Of a stretch of DNA of 64,000 nucleotides, positions 1 to 7,906 are shown piece after piece; position 1 is the first letter of the stretch, and each line of letters starts with the position of its first letter. The translations under genes and the position numbers were made by a program. The stretch is from NCBI GenBank assembly GCA_013215145.1, contig JABSRP010000029.1, positions 1 to 64,000 of the forward strand, read 5' to 3'. A model generated the notes under the pieces. That model made no database searches, was not told where the DNA came from, and worked only from the letters and a program-made list of their open reading frames with translations. Source of the DNA: Pseudobacteriovorax sp. (GTDB lineage Bacteria > Bdellovibrionota_B > Oligoflexia > Oligoflexales > Oligoflexaceae).

Positions 1-185
1 GAGAAATTATAGATCGATGGTTCTAGTTGCATGTAGCTATATTTGGTTACCGATGTGAATTGTCAACAGCCCCTAATGTCCCCTAGAAAAAAAATTTAGT
101 CTGTTTAGTTTTCCTATCTTTGCGTCAGTCAACCTTCCTGCTAAATTAATCCAAAGTTCAGAAACCTTTAGAGGAGGAGATGCTT

Positions 186-1763
186 ATGTTTTTCAACAGA
201 AAAACGATAGAGCGACTAGCAAAGCTTGGCTTGTTGCCTGGTGCGCTAGCGATCGGGGTCGTTTCGCAGGTTCAAGCGAGCGATACCAAGGTGAGAGGAG
301 TCGGCCAAGCCGATACAGTTCCCGGTCAATACATCGTTGTCATGAAAGAAGACGGTTTTGCGACCAGGAGTTTAGGAATTAACCAAGTTTCATCGCTAGC
401 GACCGACATTGCTAGCATGACAGGTATGTCGGTGTCACGTACTTTTGAGACCGCGATTTCGGGCATGGTCGTCCAGGGAAGCTTAGAAAGTGTCCAGGCC
501 CTTGCCCAGGATCCAAGAATTGAGTTTATCGAAGCTGATCGGTATGTCTCAATCAATAACAATGAGCAGGACAATGCCACCTGGGGAATCGATCGGATTG
601 ATAGCCGAGAAGGGCGTGATGGAACCTACGAGTATGCCTTCACGGGCGAGGGGGTTCATGCCTACATCATCGATACTGGCGTTCGTCAATCTCACAATGA
701 ATTCAGCGGCCGTATTGGCGAGGGCTTCTCAAGTATCAGCGACAGCCGCGGTCCAGAAGACTGTAACGGTCACGGCACTCACGTAGCAGGGACCGTCGGT
801 GGTACGACTTACGGTGTCGCTAAAGATGTGACAGTATACGGTGTTAGAGTATTAGATTGTAGGGGAAGTGGAACCAATGCCGGTGTGATTGCGGGGGTTG
901 ATTGGGTTGCGGGTAACGCCAATTTTCCTGCTGTAGCAAACATGAGTCTAGGCGGTGGAGCATCTGCTGCTTTAGATCGCGCTGTTGAAGCGGCCATCGA
1001 TGCTGGTGTTGTATTTGTGGTAGCTGCCGGTAATAGTAACACCGATGCCTGTCGTTCGTCCCCTGCAAGGGCAGAGCCAGCAATCACGGTGGGTTCGACG
1101 GATCGCAACGATAGACGCTCGTCTTTTTCAAACCTAGGTAGCTGTGTCGATATCTTCGCGCCAGGTTCGGCGATTACTTCGGCATACAATAGCTCGGACT
1201 CTTCGACTAGGTCTTTGAGCGGTACATCCATGGCATCTCCCCATGTTGCCGGTGCGGTGGCCCTCTTATTAGAGCAGTTTTCTGAAGAGTCACCTGCTAA
1301 GATTGAGGAAAGACTGATTGCAGCTGCCACACCAGACGCTATCTCGAATGTAGGTCGCAATTCGCCAAACTTGTTCTTATTCACAGATCCAAGCGCTGCG
1401 ACCGAGCCAGACCCGGATCCAGATCCCGAGCCGGATCCAGATCCTGAGCCGGACCCAGATCCTGAGCCAGAGCCTTGTGACGGCTGTGTCTTGCACGAAG
1501 GCAGCTTAAGTGCTGGAGGTTCGGTGATAGTGGGTGAAGAGTCTCGCACTAGAGGGACTATTGTTGGCAAACTAGCTGGTCCGGAAGGTGCAGACTTTGA
1601 CCTAGTTCTAGAAAGACGGACTTGGTTTTGGTGGAGAGCGGTTGCTACGAGCAATGGAAGTGGCTCTTCCGAAACAATAAGCCATGATGCCACAGGTGGA
1701 ACCTTCCGCTGGGTTGTGCGCTCCGTATCGGGGGCAGGTAGTTTCAGCTTGCAGGTTGACTAG
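186..1763 (+). CDS. secreted subtilisin-family serine protease (S8, proteinase K-like)
   Basis: Exported endopeptidase. An ATG at 180 lies only 2 nt from the AGGAGG at 172-177, while the ATG at 186 lies 8 nt away, so 186 is preferred. Order (numbered from 186): signal peptide about 1-32; I9-type propeptide inhibitor about 45-122; S8 domain with Asp163 (AYIIDTGV), His196 (NGHGTHVAGT), oxyanion Asn283 (VAAGN) and Ser348 (LSGTSMASPHVAG). An Asp-Pro/Glu-Pro linker (about 407-430) follows, then a roughly 95-residue beta-rich tail that resembles a pre-peptidase C-terminal (PPC) domain; that tail call is inference. All catalytic residues are present, so it should be active. It is monocistronic, followed by a strong terminator. 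A nutritional or predatory role is likely but not shown. Confidence 0.95.
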   Translation: MFFNRKTIERLAKLGLLPGALAIGVVSQVQASDTKVRGVGQADTVPGQYIVVMKEDGFATRSLGINQVSSLATDIASMTGMSVSRTFETAISGMVVQGSLESVQALAQDPRIEFIEADRYVSINNNEQDNATWGIDRIDSREGRDGTYEYAFTGEGVHAYIIDTGVRQSHNEFSGRIGEGFSSISDSRGPEDCNGHGTHVAGTVGGTTYGVAKDVTVYGVRVLDCRGSGTNAGVIAGVDWVAGNANFPAVANMSLGGGASAALDRAVEAAIDAGVVFVVAAGNSNTDACRSSPARAEPAITVGSTDRNDRRSSFSNLGSCVDIFAPGSAITSAYNSSDSSTRSLSGTSMASPHVAGAVALLLEQFSEESPAKIEERLIAAATPDAISNVGRNSPNLFLFTDPSAATEPDPDPDPEPDPDPEPDPDPEPEPCDGCVLHEGSLSAGGSVIVGEESRTRGTIVGKLAGPEGADFDLVLERRTWFWWRAVATSNGSGSSETISHDATGGTFRWVVRSVSGAGSFSLQVD

Positions 1764-1792
1764 TAAACTTGTTTTTCAGATTTAGTGTTAGT

Positions 1793-1826
1793 AGCTGAGG
1801 GCTTGGCCCTCAGCTATTTTTGTTTT
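1793..1826 (+). terminator. intrinsic terminator of the subtilisin gene
   Basis: A perfect 9-bp stem (AGCTGAGGG at 1793-1801 with CCCTCAGCT at 1807-1815) and 5-nt loop are followed by ATTTTTGTTTT. It starts 30 nt after the subtilisin stop codon. Confidence 0.9.
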
Positions 1827-1880
1827 GGAAGACTGTATTTATTGGTAGGTTTCCTTTTTGAATTTTACTAGGAGGTCTTC

Positions 1881-2645
1881 ATGAAAACCGCAGTCATCTG
1901 GGCTAGTCTGATTTATTGCGCAACCTTGTTACTTAGCGAAAGTGTATTTGCAGCCAAATTGCCCGAGGAAGCCTTCCTGCGCGAAGCTAAGGCCGAAGAG
2001 TCCAAGCGTGGTGACGAACTTGCGAAAACGATGATCCAATCGCTGGGAGGTATGGACGCATTTCGTAAGATTCGTACTCTTTCATTTGATTTTATCGTCG
2101 AACGCGATGGCAAAACCTTAATGAATCGCATTCATCATTGGGATCTACATGAGGGTCTGAGCCATATTAAAGGCAAAAAAGATAAACAAGATGTGGAGCT
2201 ATTCCTTAACCTAAATGATAAGTCGGGGCGAGTCTTTGTTGATGGAAAAGAGATAGTTGATGCCAGCGAGAAGACACCATTCTTGGAATTGGGATACTCT
2301 TGGTGGACGAATGATAGCTACTGGCTGGTCTCTCCATTTAAGGCATTTGATCAGGGAGTAAAACGGGCTGCTATTGGAAAAGGGCTAAGGACAACCTTTG
2401 AAAATGTTGGATTGACTCCAGGAGACGGCTATATCTATGAGTTTGATGCGGCAGGCATGCTCAAAGGTTGGCAATTCAGGCTGCAGTCAAAGAATCGCGG
2501 TGCCTTTGTTTTTGCCAACCCGGTTAAAATTCATGGCGTAACGTTTTTCAAAGATAAAGAATCCGATGGGTTTGCCATCCGACATGGCCAAATCCGAGGG
2601 AGTCTTGAAAAGGACCCCACTCTATTTTCTCCAGGAAAAAGCTAA
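1881..2645 (+). CDS. exported protein of unknown function, possibly LolA/LppX-like fold
   Basis: A 254-residue protein with a clear signal peptide (cleavage near residue 24, VFAAK). An AGGAGG lies 6 nt before the ATG. The mature part contains a GGMDAFRKIRTLSFDF-like segment followed by alternating beta strands, a pattern seen in periplasmic lipoprotein-carrier-like domains that sense or carry lipids. No catalytic motif was recognised. It has its own terminator upstream and a convergent gene downstream, so it appears to be a single-gene unit. The function is unknown and the fold suggestion is weak. Confidence 0.75.
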   Translation: MKTAVIWASLIYCATLLLSESVFAAKLPEEAFLREAKAEESKRGDELAKTMIQSLGGMDAFRKIRTLSFDFIVERDGKTLMNRIHHWDLHEGLSHIKGKKDKQDVELFLNLNDKSGRVFVDGKEIVDASEKTPFLELGYSWWTNDSYWLVSPFKAFDQGVKRAAIGKGLRTTFENVGLTPGDGYIYEFDAAGMLKGWQFRLQSKNRGAFVFANPVKIHGVTFFKDKESDGFAIRHGQIRGSLEKDPTLFSPGKS

Positions 2646-2655
2646 CATCTCCGCA

Positions 2656-4257
2656 TTACCAGGAGATGATGCTCTCGCGCCGAAGGTCTCGAAGAAAAGG
2701 TGCTAATGAACTCTCCGTGGACGATTCCCGCAAAAATACCGGTGGTTTTCCCAGAGGAGCTGGGATCTTGATATCAGCAAAGCCATCTCTTATCTGATAC
2801 CTAGCTCCAGTCCACAGGTGGCGCCAATTTCCTTGCGGCAGTGTGATACTGACATCCGGGCCTTGTTTGGGACGGGAGCTTGCGTCGAGTACGGGAGAAA
2901 CAAGGATATCTGGTCCAAAGTAATACTGCTGCCATATATTTCTTGCCTGCGTTTCATTGTGGTAAAACACCATTGGTCTTGCAAGAGGCCAGCCTTTGAG
3001 TTTAGCCTCCTTCATAAGTGCCTTGCGATACCCGAACAGAGCTGCAAACACCTTCGAAAACTTAACAAAGTGCGCTAGTGTTTCTTCATCACTGTTGTAT
3101 TGATGATTCTTATCTGGGGCATTACCCTCATGGGTTCTAAAAAATGGCGAGAAAGCATTCATTTCCGCCCAACGCATAAACAGCTGCTTGCTGCGTTTGA
3201 TGCCAAGAGGAGTGAGGGCCGCGTAGCCGCCGATATCGCTATGGTTTAGGCTTTGTCCAGAAAGCCCGCTACTGAGAAGGCCGATCAAAGCAGACTTTAT
3301 CCCATCGTTTTTATCCCAGGTGGTAGTTTGATCTCCTAACCAAAACAGCTGGGTCTTGCCAGGGCTCTTGGTAAATCCCGAGCGTCCAAAAATTAAGGTC
3401 TCCTGAGCAAGGCCTGTTTCCTCCATAACCTCTTGATGAAGCTGCGCCCACAGCTCAGGATACTGATTATGGAAGGCAACGTCCTTCGCCGAAAGAATCG
3501 GGTAGGCTTCTGCAAAGTCGGCCATGTATCCCCTCACGCCCGCTGCCAAAATCCGTTCCTTGATAATTGATTTGATCCAGTCTCGACTTGCCGGGTTGAA
3601 CAAATCTAGCAGACCAGCGTCGAAGACGATGATTTTCTGGATATAAGGCATACCAGGTTGATCGTCGTCAGGGACTAAAACATCCAAATTGATGGCAGTA
3701 TCAAACAAGCTTGGTTGTTCGGGGCGTTGGACTAAGAAAGGGTTAATGTAGGATAGTGTTTTTACGCCATACTTCTGTTCAAGGCTGGCGATCATAGACT
3801 CCCAATCGGGGTAGGAGGAACGATCGACTTGCCAGTCCCACCAAAGAAAAGACCCTATGAGGTTTGTTCTCTTACCAACCCAATCTTGAATCCAAACAGC
3901 CGAAAGAGGTGCTCCCATCTCGTTTAGTTGGCTTACCGCCTGTTGTATACGATACTGTCCGCCGGTTGGTTGATTGTTTTTATCAAACTTAACGGCACCA
4001 CCTTGGATACCTATCACAGCTCCTTTGTGAGACCAGTCAGGAAGGGGGTTCATCCTTCCTGTATATTGCGTAATGTTGCCTAGCAATTCAGGTAATGTTG
4101 GGCGATGGCTCATAAGAGCTTTCATTTGGTCAGCATAAACATGTATGGTTGATACATCATCGTCGCGAAAATCAAATTCAGAGTATTCGTAGGTATCAAG
4201 AATAAAACTGGTCAAATCGCTGGTCATAAATACGGTACTCGGGGAATAGGTGCTCAC
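2656..4257 (-). CDS. GH31 glycosidase, catalytic part (YihQ-like), downstream of an in-frame TGA
   Basis: Catalytic barrel and C-terminal beta domains of a family GH31 alpha-glycosidase, closest in motif pattern to the sulfoquinovosidase YihQ. Visible here: nucleophile Asp247 (YMADFAE), acid/base Asp309 (WLGDQ), NHSDIGGY, and RTHEGN. The predicted GTG start is probably only the first possible start after a TGA: the upstream coding segment (4276-4971) is in the same frame, and its product continues the N-terminal domain of this enzyme. Together they would make about 771 residues. The YihQ sulfonate-binding Arg301 corresponds to Phe137 here, while Gln288 and Trp304 are kept, so the substrate may not be sulfoquinovose. 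It is either a decayed gene or a recoded one. Confidence 0.85.
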   Translation of the reverse strand: MSTYSPSTVFMTSDLTSFILDTYEYSEFDFRDDDVSTIHVYADQMKALMSHRPTLPELLGNITQYTGRMNPLPDWSHKGAVIGIQGGAVKFDKNNQPTGGQYRIQQAVSQLNEMGAPLSAVWIQDWVGKRTNLIGSFLWWDWQVDRSSYPDWESMIASLEQKYGVKTLSYINPFLVQRPEQPSLFDTAINLDVLVPDDDQPGMPYIQKIIVFDAGLLDLFNPASRDWIKSIIKERILAAGVRGYMADFAEAYPILSAKDVAFHNQYPELWAQLHQEVMEETGLAQETLIFGRSGFTKSPGKTQLFWLGDQTTTWDKNDGIKSALIGLLSSGLSGQSLNHSDIGGYAALTPLGIKRSKQLFMRWAEMNAFSPFFRTHEGNAPDKNHQYNSDEETLAHFVKFSKVFAALFGYRKALMKEAKLKGWPLARPMVFYHNETQARNIWQQYYFGPDILVSPVLDASSRPKQGPDVSITLPQGNWRHLWTGARYQIRDGFADIKIPAPLGKPPVFLRESSTESSLAPFLRDLRRESIISW

Positions 4258-4275
4258 CTTGGTTCCTGCTGAGCC

Positions 4276-4971
4276 TCAGGCTACCGTGTTCATAAGTTGC
4301 GCTAAAAAAGGGCGCCCTCTAGTGATTCCCTGCTCTTGAACAAGCGCAGGAATATTTTGGCCCTTAAGGTTGAGGTAACTCATTTGAGCGCCGACTCCAT
4401 ATATGGACTGATCGACTGAGCTCATCCCATGAAATCTTATTAGGTGAAACGGCTCTTCACCCTTAGATTCGGATCTAATGAGTTGCAGATCCATAGCGAT
4501 ATCAGCCAAATCGCTTAAAGAAATCTTGCCTTCAAAACCTTTCGGACAGGTTTTCGCTAGTTTTTTCCTCGAAACAAAGCTGCCACGAAACTTTAAGGAA
4601 CCCTCAGAAGGGTCATGGGAAAATTCCTCCAACGCCGCCTTACCGCATGATTTTTGCCTTTTCTGTTTGATATCAAAGGATTGATGATGTTCATGGCTCG
4701 AAAATGCGCCGGTGAAAACTTCAAAAAAGCCTGCGTCATCGTCCACTGGGCTTTTCCATATGAGAGTGTCTGAACCCGGCCCTTTGCGAATCTCTACCTC
4801 CCACTGCGGAATCTCTTCCGACTCAGTTATATTGGTAAATTCCACCGATATACTGCCCAATTTGTATAGTTTGATTTGCTTAGATTTTGAGGTCGAAGCG
4901 CTGACTGTAGCAGCTAAAGTACTAGCCCAAATAGCTAGCGACAGAAGTCTTAAGATCTTAATAGTATTCAT
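4276..4971 (-). CDS. GH31 glycosidase, signal peptide and N-terminal domain, ending at an in-frame TGA
   Basis: The ATG at 4971 begins a good signal peptide (MNTIKILRLLSLAIWASTLA). The reading frame can be opened upstream to 5064, but the signal peptide argues for the internal start. The last 60 residues (HLIRFHGMSS through YGVGAQMSYLNLKGQ to QGITRGRP) match the mutarotase-like N-terminal domain of YihQ-type GH31 enzymes. The TGA at 4276-4278 is followed in the same frame by six sense codons and then the catalytic part (2656-4257). As it stands this fragment could not form the enzyme. It is divergent from the histidine kinase gene, with start codons only about 145 nt apart. Confidence 0.75.
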   Translation of the reverse strand: MNTIKILRLLSLAIWASTLAATVSASTSKSKQIKLYKLGSISVEFTNITESEEIPQWEVEIRKGPGSDTLIWKSPVDDDAGFFEVFTGAFSSHEHHQSFDIKQKRQKSCGKAALEEFSHDPSEGSLKFRGSFVSRKKLAKTCPKGFEGKISLSDLADIAMDLQLIRSESKGEEPFHLIRFHGMSSVDQSIYGVGAQMSYLNLKGQNIPALVQEQGITRGRPFLAQLMNTVA

Positions 4972-5116
4972 AAAAGTTCCATATGCAGCAGATGTTTTTT
5001 TGAAGAGTACCAGGGCATCATAGGTTCTGCAATCACGGAAGGCTAGGTGAAACTGTGTACACATGATTTGGCGGTTTTTTCCGATAGATAAATCGTTCTT
5101 TTGGAGGAGTCATCGA

Positions 5117-6883
5117 TTGATTGATAGTTTACGAGCTCTATTAAAACCTAAAACTGCCGACGCTCTCATCGTCGACCGAAATGACCAGTCTATTGTGGGT
5201 ATCAGTGGTAGCGGTGATTGGCTGAAACGCTTTACAGTGGGGCAGGCGTTTGAACTCTCACAAATCCCGAGTAAAGCTAAGGTGATCGTCTGGGATTCCG
5301 TAAAAATATACATACTTGACGAACCATCCGAGGGGGCCGCTCAAGCCTTAGCATCTGATGTTAGTGACCATACCAAGCATCTCAAAGCGATGGTCAGTAA
5401 AATTCAGCTTGAGCACTATGACTATCTAAAGAGAATCGTAGATACCATTCAGGACTATCTATTTGTGGTGTCTTCCGAAGGAATATTACTCCAAGCGAAT
5501 ACCTCTGTTGAGACCCTTTTTCGCGTGCGTCAAGGAGACTTTTTAGGCTTAAAATTTGGGGAAATGCTGAGCAACAAGGATGGAACTGAAGCCAAGTTCG
5601 AGGATTTTCAGTCCGAAACTTCTAGAGAGGTCATCATTCATGCTCCCGATGGTAAGAAAATACCAGCCTTAGCAAGTTGTTCGCCCCTGCTGGATAAAAA
5701 CTCTGCCGCCATTGGATTTGTTTGTGTGGCCAAAGATGTCTCTGAATTTGTGGCTCTTCTCTCACAACTCAAAACGGAAAAAATTCGAGCTGAGCAGGCG
5801 AGTTTTGCAAAAAGTCAGTTCCTTTCGAATATTAGTCACGAGCTTCGTACGCCTCTGAATGCCATTATTGGCTATAGTGAGCTTCTGATGGAAGATATTA
5901 CGGAAGGCGACTTTTCCGAAGTTCCGATTCAGCTCCCTCGCATAAAGGATTCCGGAAGCTACCTGCTGGAGTTAATCAATAACATACTTGATATTTCAAA
6001 AATTGAAGCGGGAAAATCTGATCTTCAGTCCTCTAAGTTTTCCTTCGACCAGCTTTGGGGCGAGCTGAAAATCATCACTAGACCTCTGGTAACAGCCAGC
6101 GGCAACAGCTTGGTGCTTGATAATCAATTGGAGTCTGGCACCCTGACGACGGATAAGAGGCTACTGAAGCAAATTCTTATTAATCTTCTCACTAATGCCA
6201 TGAAATTTACCAGTCAAGGTGAGGTGAAAGTAACAGTGCAAAATAAAGCTGACGGCTACACCCAAATATCAGTGGCAGATTCGGGGCGGGGAATTGCCGA
6301 GGGGGACATTTCCAAGATCTTCGAAAAATTTACTCAGGTTCATGATGTCAATGAGGATCAGTTATCTGGTTCTGGTCTTGGTCTGTCAATCGTTAAGACG
6401 TTGGTAGACACGTTAAATGCTCATATTGATGTCACTAGCGCAATTGGAAAAGGCACCGAATTTAGGGTGACGCTTCCGCCAGCATCCAAACATAAACAAG
6501 AGATAAAAGCCATTAACTCTCAAGTTCTTGTGGTAGACGATGATCCTGATATGAGGCAAGTAACGGCAGATATGATTGATTCCAGGGTATTTGATGTGAT
6601 GCAGGCGAACAACTATACCGAGGCTGTGGCCATGTTTAAGCAAAATCGCAAAATCGATTTACTTCTCGCTGATATTCATCTACCTGATCGCAATGGATTT
6701 GAGCTGATAGCTTGGGTAAATGAACATAGCTCCCAAACAAAAATAGCTGTTATTTCAGGCTCTACTATCGCCGATGTCATTGCCAAGTGCCATGCTCTTG
6801 GCATGATCTATATGGAGAAACCTTTTACTTTGGAACAGCTAAACAAACTGATGAAAAAACTTTGTCTCGACGACGTCGCTTAA
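5117..6883 (+). CDS. PAS hybrid sensor histidine kinase with C-terminal receiver domain
   Basis: Signal-transduction kinase. The TTG at 5117 is preferred: GGAGGAG at 5103-5109 lies 7 nt upstream, whereas the ATG at 5063 has no ribosome site. It has no membrane segment, so it is probably cytoplasmic. Order, numbered from TTG: N-terminal region to about 100, PAS about 105-215, HisKA with His241 (NISHELRTPLNAIIGYSELL), HATPase_c about 345-455 (NLLTNAMKF, DSGRGI, GSGLGLSIV), and REC about 470-580 with phospho-acceptor Asp519 (LLLADIHLPD). It has all the parts for an intramolecular His-Asp relay, but no HPt domain. Its TAA stop lies inside the 9-bp target duplication of the IS element. Confidence 0.93.
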   Translation: MIDSLRALLKPKTADALIVDRNDQSIVGISGSGDWLKRFTVGQAFELSQIPSKAKVIVWDSVKIYILDEPSEGAAQALASDVSDHTKHLKAMVSKIQLEHYDYLKRIVDTIQDYLFVVSSEGILLQANTSVETLFRVRQGDFLGLKFGEMLSNKDGTEAKFEDFQSETSREVIIHAPDGKKIPALASCSPLLDKNSAAIGFVCVAKDVSEFVALLSQLKTEKIRAEQASFAKSQFLSNISHELRTPLNAIIGYSELLMEDITEGDFSEVPIQLPRIKDSGSYLLELINNILDISKIEAGKSDLQSSKFSFDQLWGELKIITRPLVTASGNSLVLDNQLESGTLTTDKRLLKQILINLLTNAMKFTSQGEVKVTVQNKADGYTQISVADSGRGIAEGDISKIFEKFTQVHDVNEDQLSGSGLGLSIVKTLVDTLNAHIDVTSAIGKGTEFRVTLPPASKHKQEIKAINSQVLVVDDDPDMRQVTADMIDSRVFDVMQANNYTEAVAMFKQNRKIDLLLADIHLPDRNGFELIAWVNEHSSQTKIAVISGSTIADVIAKCHALGMIYMEKPFTLEQLNKLMKKLCLDDVA

Positions 6884-6889
6884 GAATTA
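6881..6889. repeat. 9-bp target-site duplication of the IS element, left copy
   Basis: TAAGAATTA occurs here and at 7898-7906, immediately outside the element's inverted repeats. The first three bases are the stop codon of the histidine kinase. Confidence 0.85.
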
Positions 6890-6897
6890 AGAACTGG

Positions 6898-7329
6898 TCA
6901 CCTTAATTGTGGATAGATCAGCGTTGGGCGATCCCTTCCTTCCATGCGCTGATTATGGAAATGAATATAGATATAAACTAAGCACTCAAACTTCTGAATC
7001 TTCTTGACCGTACACCAGGTTTTACGCGATAGACACTTGACCTTATCGCGAATCATGGCATAGGTATGGTTAAGAAAAAATAGTTCATCGTAGCCTCCTT
7101 TTTTCATTTCACTCTGCCCCGTAATAGCCCCTCGTCGCCCTTTCGATGTTTTATGGACTGCCCTTCCCTGCCAGCCACTTTTGATGATGCTTGGATAATG
7201 ATGAGAAAGATCGGTTTTAATCGTAGGACTTAGGGCACAGCAAGATTTCAGTTCTTTAATTAGCTTGTCTAAAAGCTCTTTTCTCTCACATGGTCTAGGA
7301 CCATATTTTCTCCTGGAGATTTTCGCCAA
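6898..7329 (-). CDS. IS1-like transposase, C-terminal part (InsB-like, DDE)
   Basis: Carries the second half of the transposase. It begins in frame with AKISRRKYGPRP and includes a catalytic Asp candidate (IKTDLSHHYPS) and the ending YDELFFLNHTYAMIRDKVKCLSRKTWC, which parallels the IS1 InsB ending. It lies in frame +1 relative to the upstream half. Removing one A from the A7 run (complement of 7380-7386) gives the smooth reading VEEKTRKILSFSVGKIAAKG into this frame. The displayed ATG is therefore not a genuine independent start. The TGA stop falls inside the left inverted repeat. Confidence 0.8.
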   Translation of the reverse strand: MAKISRRKYGPRPCERKELLDKLIKELKSCCALSPTIKTDLSHHYPSIIKSGWQGRAVHKTSKGRRGAITGQSEMKKGGYDELFFLNHTYAMIRDKVKCLSRKTWCTVKKIQKFECLVYIYIHFHNQRMEGRDRPTLIYPQLR

Positions 7330-7795
7330 GTGGCCTTTTGCTGCGATTTTTCCGACAGAAAAGCTGAGAATCTTTCTTGTTTTTTTCTTCTACTGCTATC
7401 GGCATTGTTAGAGGCTTACATTTGGTATGCTCGAAGGTTTCCATTTCGTCAAAAAGTACGAGGTCTGCTTTGGGCATTTGATCTCTATAGGACTTCAGTT
7501 TGACTTTGGCATACTCTCCAAATCGTACAACTCTGCAAGCCACCGATTTCCTGCAAATACCTACTGTACGAGCGATTTCCCTTTGCGCCATACCTCCAGC
7601 TAAAAGCCGAAAAATGAGAAGATCTAAATTACGTCGTCTCAGTCTATAATCAGGTTTGAAGGCTTGTTCTGAAAAGCTTTTACGGCAATGGCCACAGCGG
7701 TACCTTTGAAATTTGCGATTATCGGAAACCCTGCGATAGATTCCATTTTTCACGAAATTTTGTGACTGGCAATAAATACATCTTATTTCTGACAT
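7295..7795 (-). CDS. IS1-like transposase, N-terminal part (InsA-like zinc finger plus HTH)
   Basis: The first 40 residues hold a four-Cys zinc finger (CIYC and CGHC), as in InsA. A helix-turn-helix follows (MAQREIARTVGICRKSVACRV), then the first catalytic Asp region (LVLFDEMETFEH). After VEEK the frame departs from the expected IS1 reading because of one extra A in a run of seven, and the last 25 residues appear to be out-of-frame translation. Alone it could bind ends and act as a repressor, as InsA does for IS1; transposition would need the frame restored. Confidence 0.8.
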   Translation of the reverse strand: MSEIRCIYCQSQNFVKNGIYRRVSDNRKFQRYRCGHCRKSFSEQAFKPDYRLRRRNLDLLIFRLLAGGMAQREIARTVGICRKSVACRVVRFGEYAKVKLKSYRDQMPKADLVLFDEMETFEHTKCKPLTMPIAVEEKNKKDSQLFCRKNRSKRPLGENLQEKIWS

Positions 7796-7897
7796 GGCTA
7801 ATCTCTTCGGTCATTAGAAAGAAGAGATAAATTGCCCTTAAATTATGGGAAATTCGAATGACATCTTATGAAATCCACAGTTAATGGGGCCAGTTTA

Positions 7898-7906
7898 TAA
7901 GAATTA
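7898..7906. repeat. 9-bp target-site duplication of the IS element, right copy
   Basis: TAAGAATTA, identical to 6881-6889. Its last three bases (TTA) are the complement of the TAA stop codon of the caspase-like gene. Confidence 0.85.

Larger units (their letters stand above)
6890..7897 (-). mobile_element. IS1-family-like insertion sequence, 1,008 bp, with frameshifted transposase
   Basis: The boundaries come from the 9-bp direct repeats. Just inside them are imperfect inverted repeats, 6890-6914 and 7873-7897, with 19 of 25 positions matching (core AACTGG and TGTGGAT). A 9-bp duplication, about 1 kb length, an InsA-like zinc-finger N terminus and an InsB-like end (NHTYAMIRDKVKCLSRKT) all fit the IS1 family. 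The transposase is divided between two frames at a 7-A run. The element sits exactly between two convergent genes and damages neither. Confidence 0.88.

Noticed and set aside
809..1693. 294-codon minus-strand ORF with Gly-Ser repeats
   Set aside because: It is the antisense of the subtilisin gene; the repeat is the complement of the Asp-Pro/Glu-Pro linker codons, and there is no ribosome site.
4255..4300. Selenocysteine at the GH31 TGA
   Set aside because: Only a 5-bp stem follows, the site is not catalytic, and homologues as I recall them do not have Cys there.
7370..7400. Programmed -1 frameshift at A-AAA-AAC in the IS transposase
   Set aside because: The second half is in the +1 frame; a -1 shift would give unrelated sequence.
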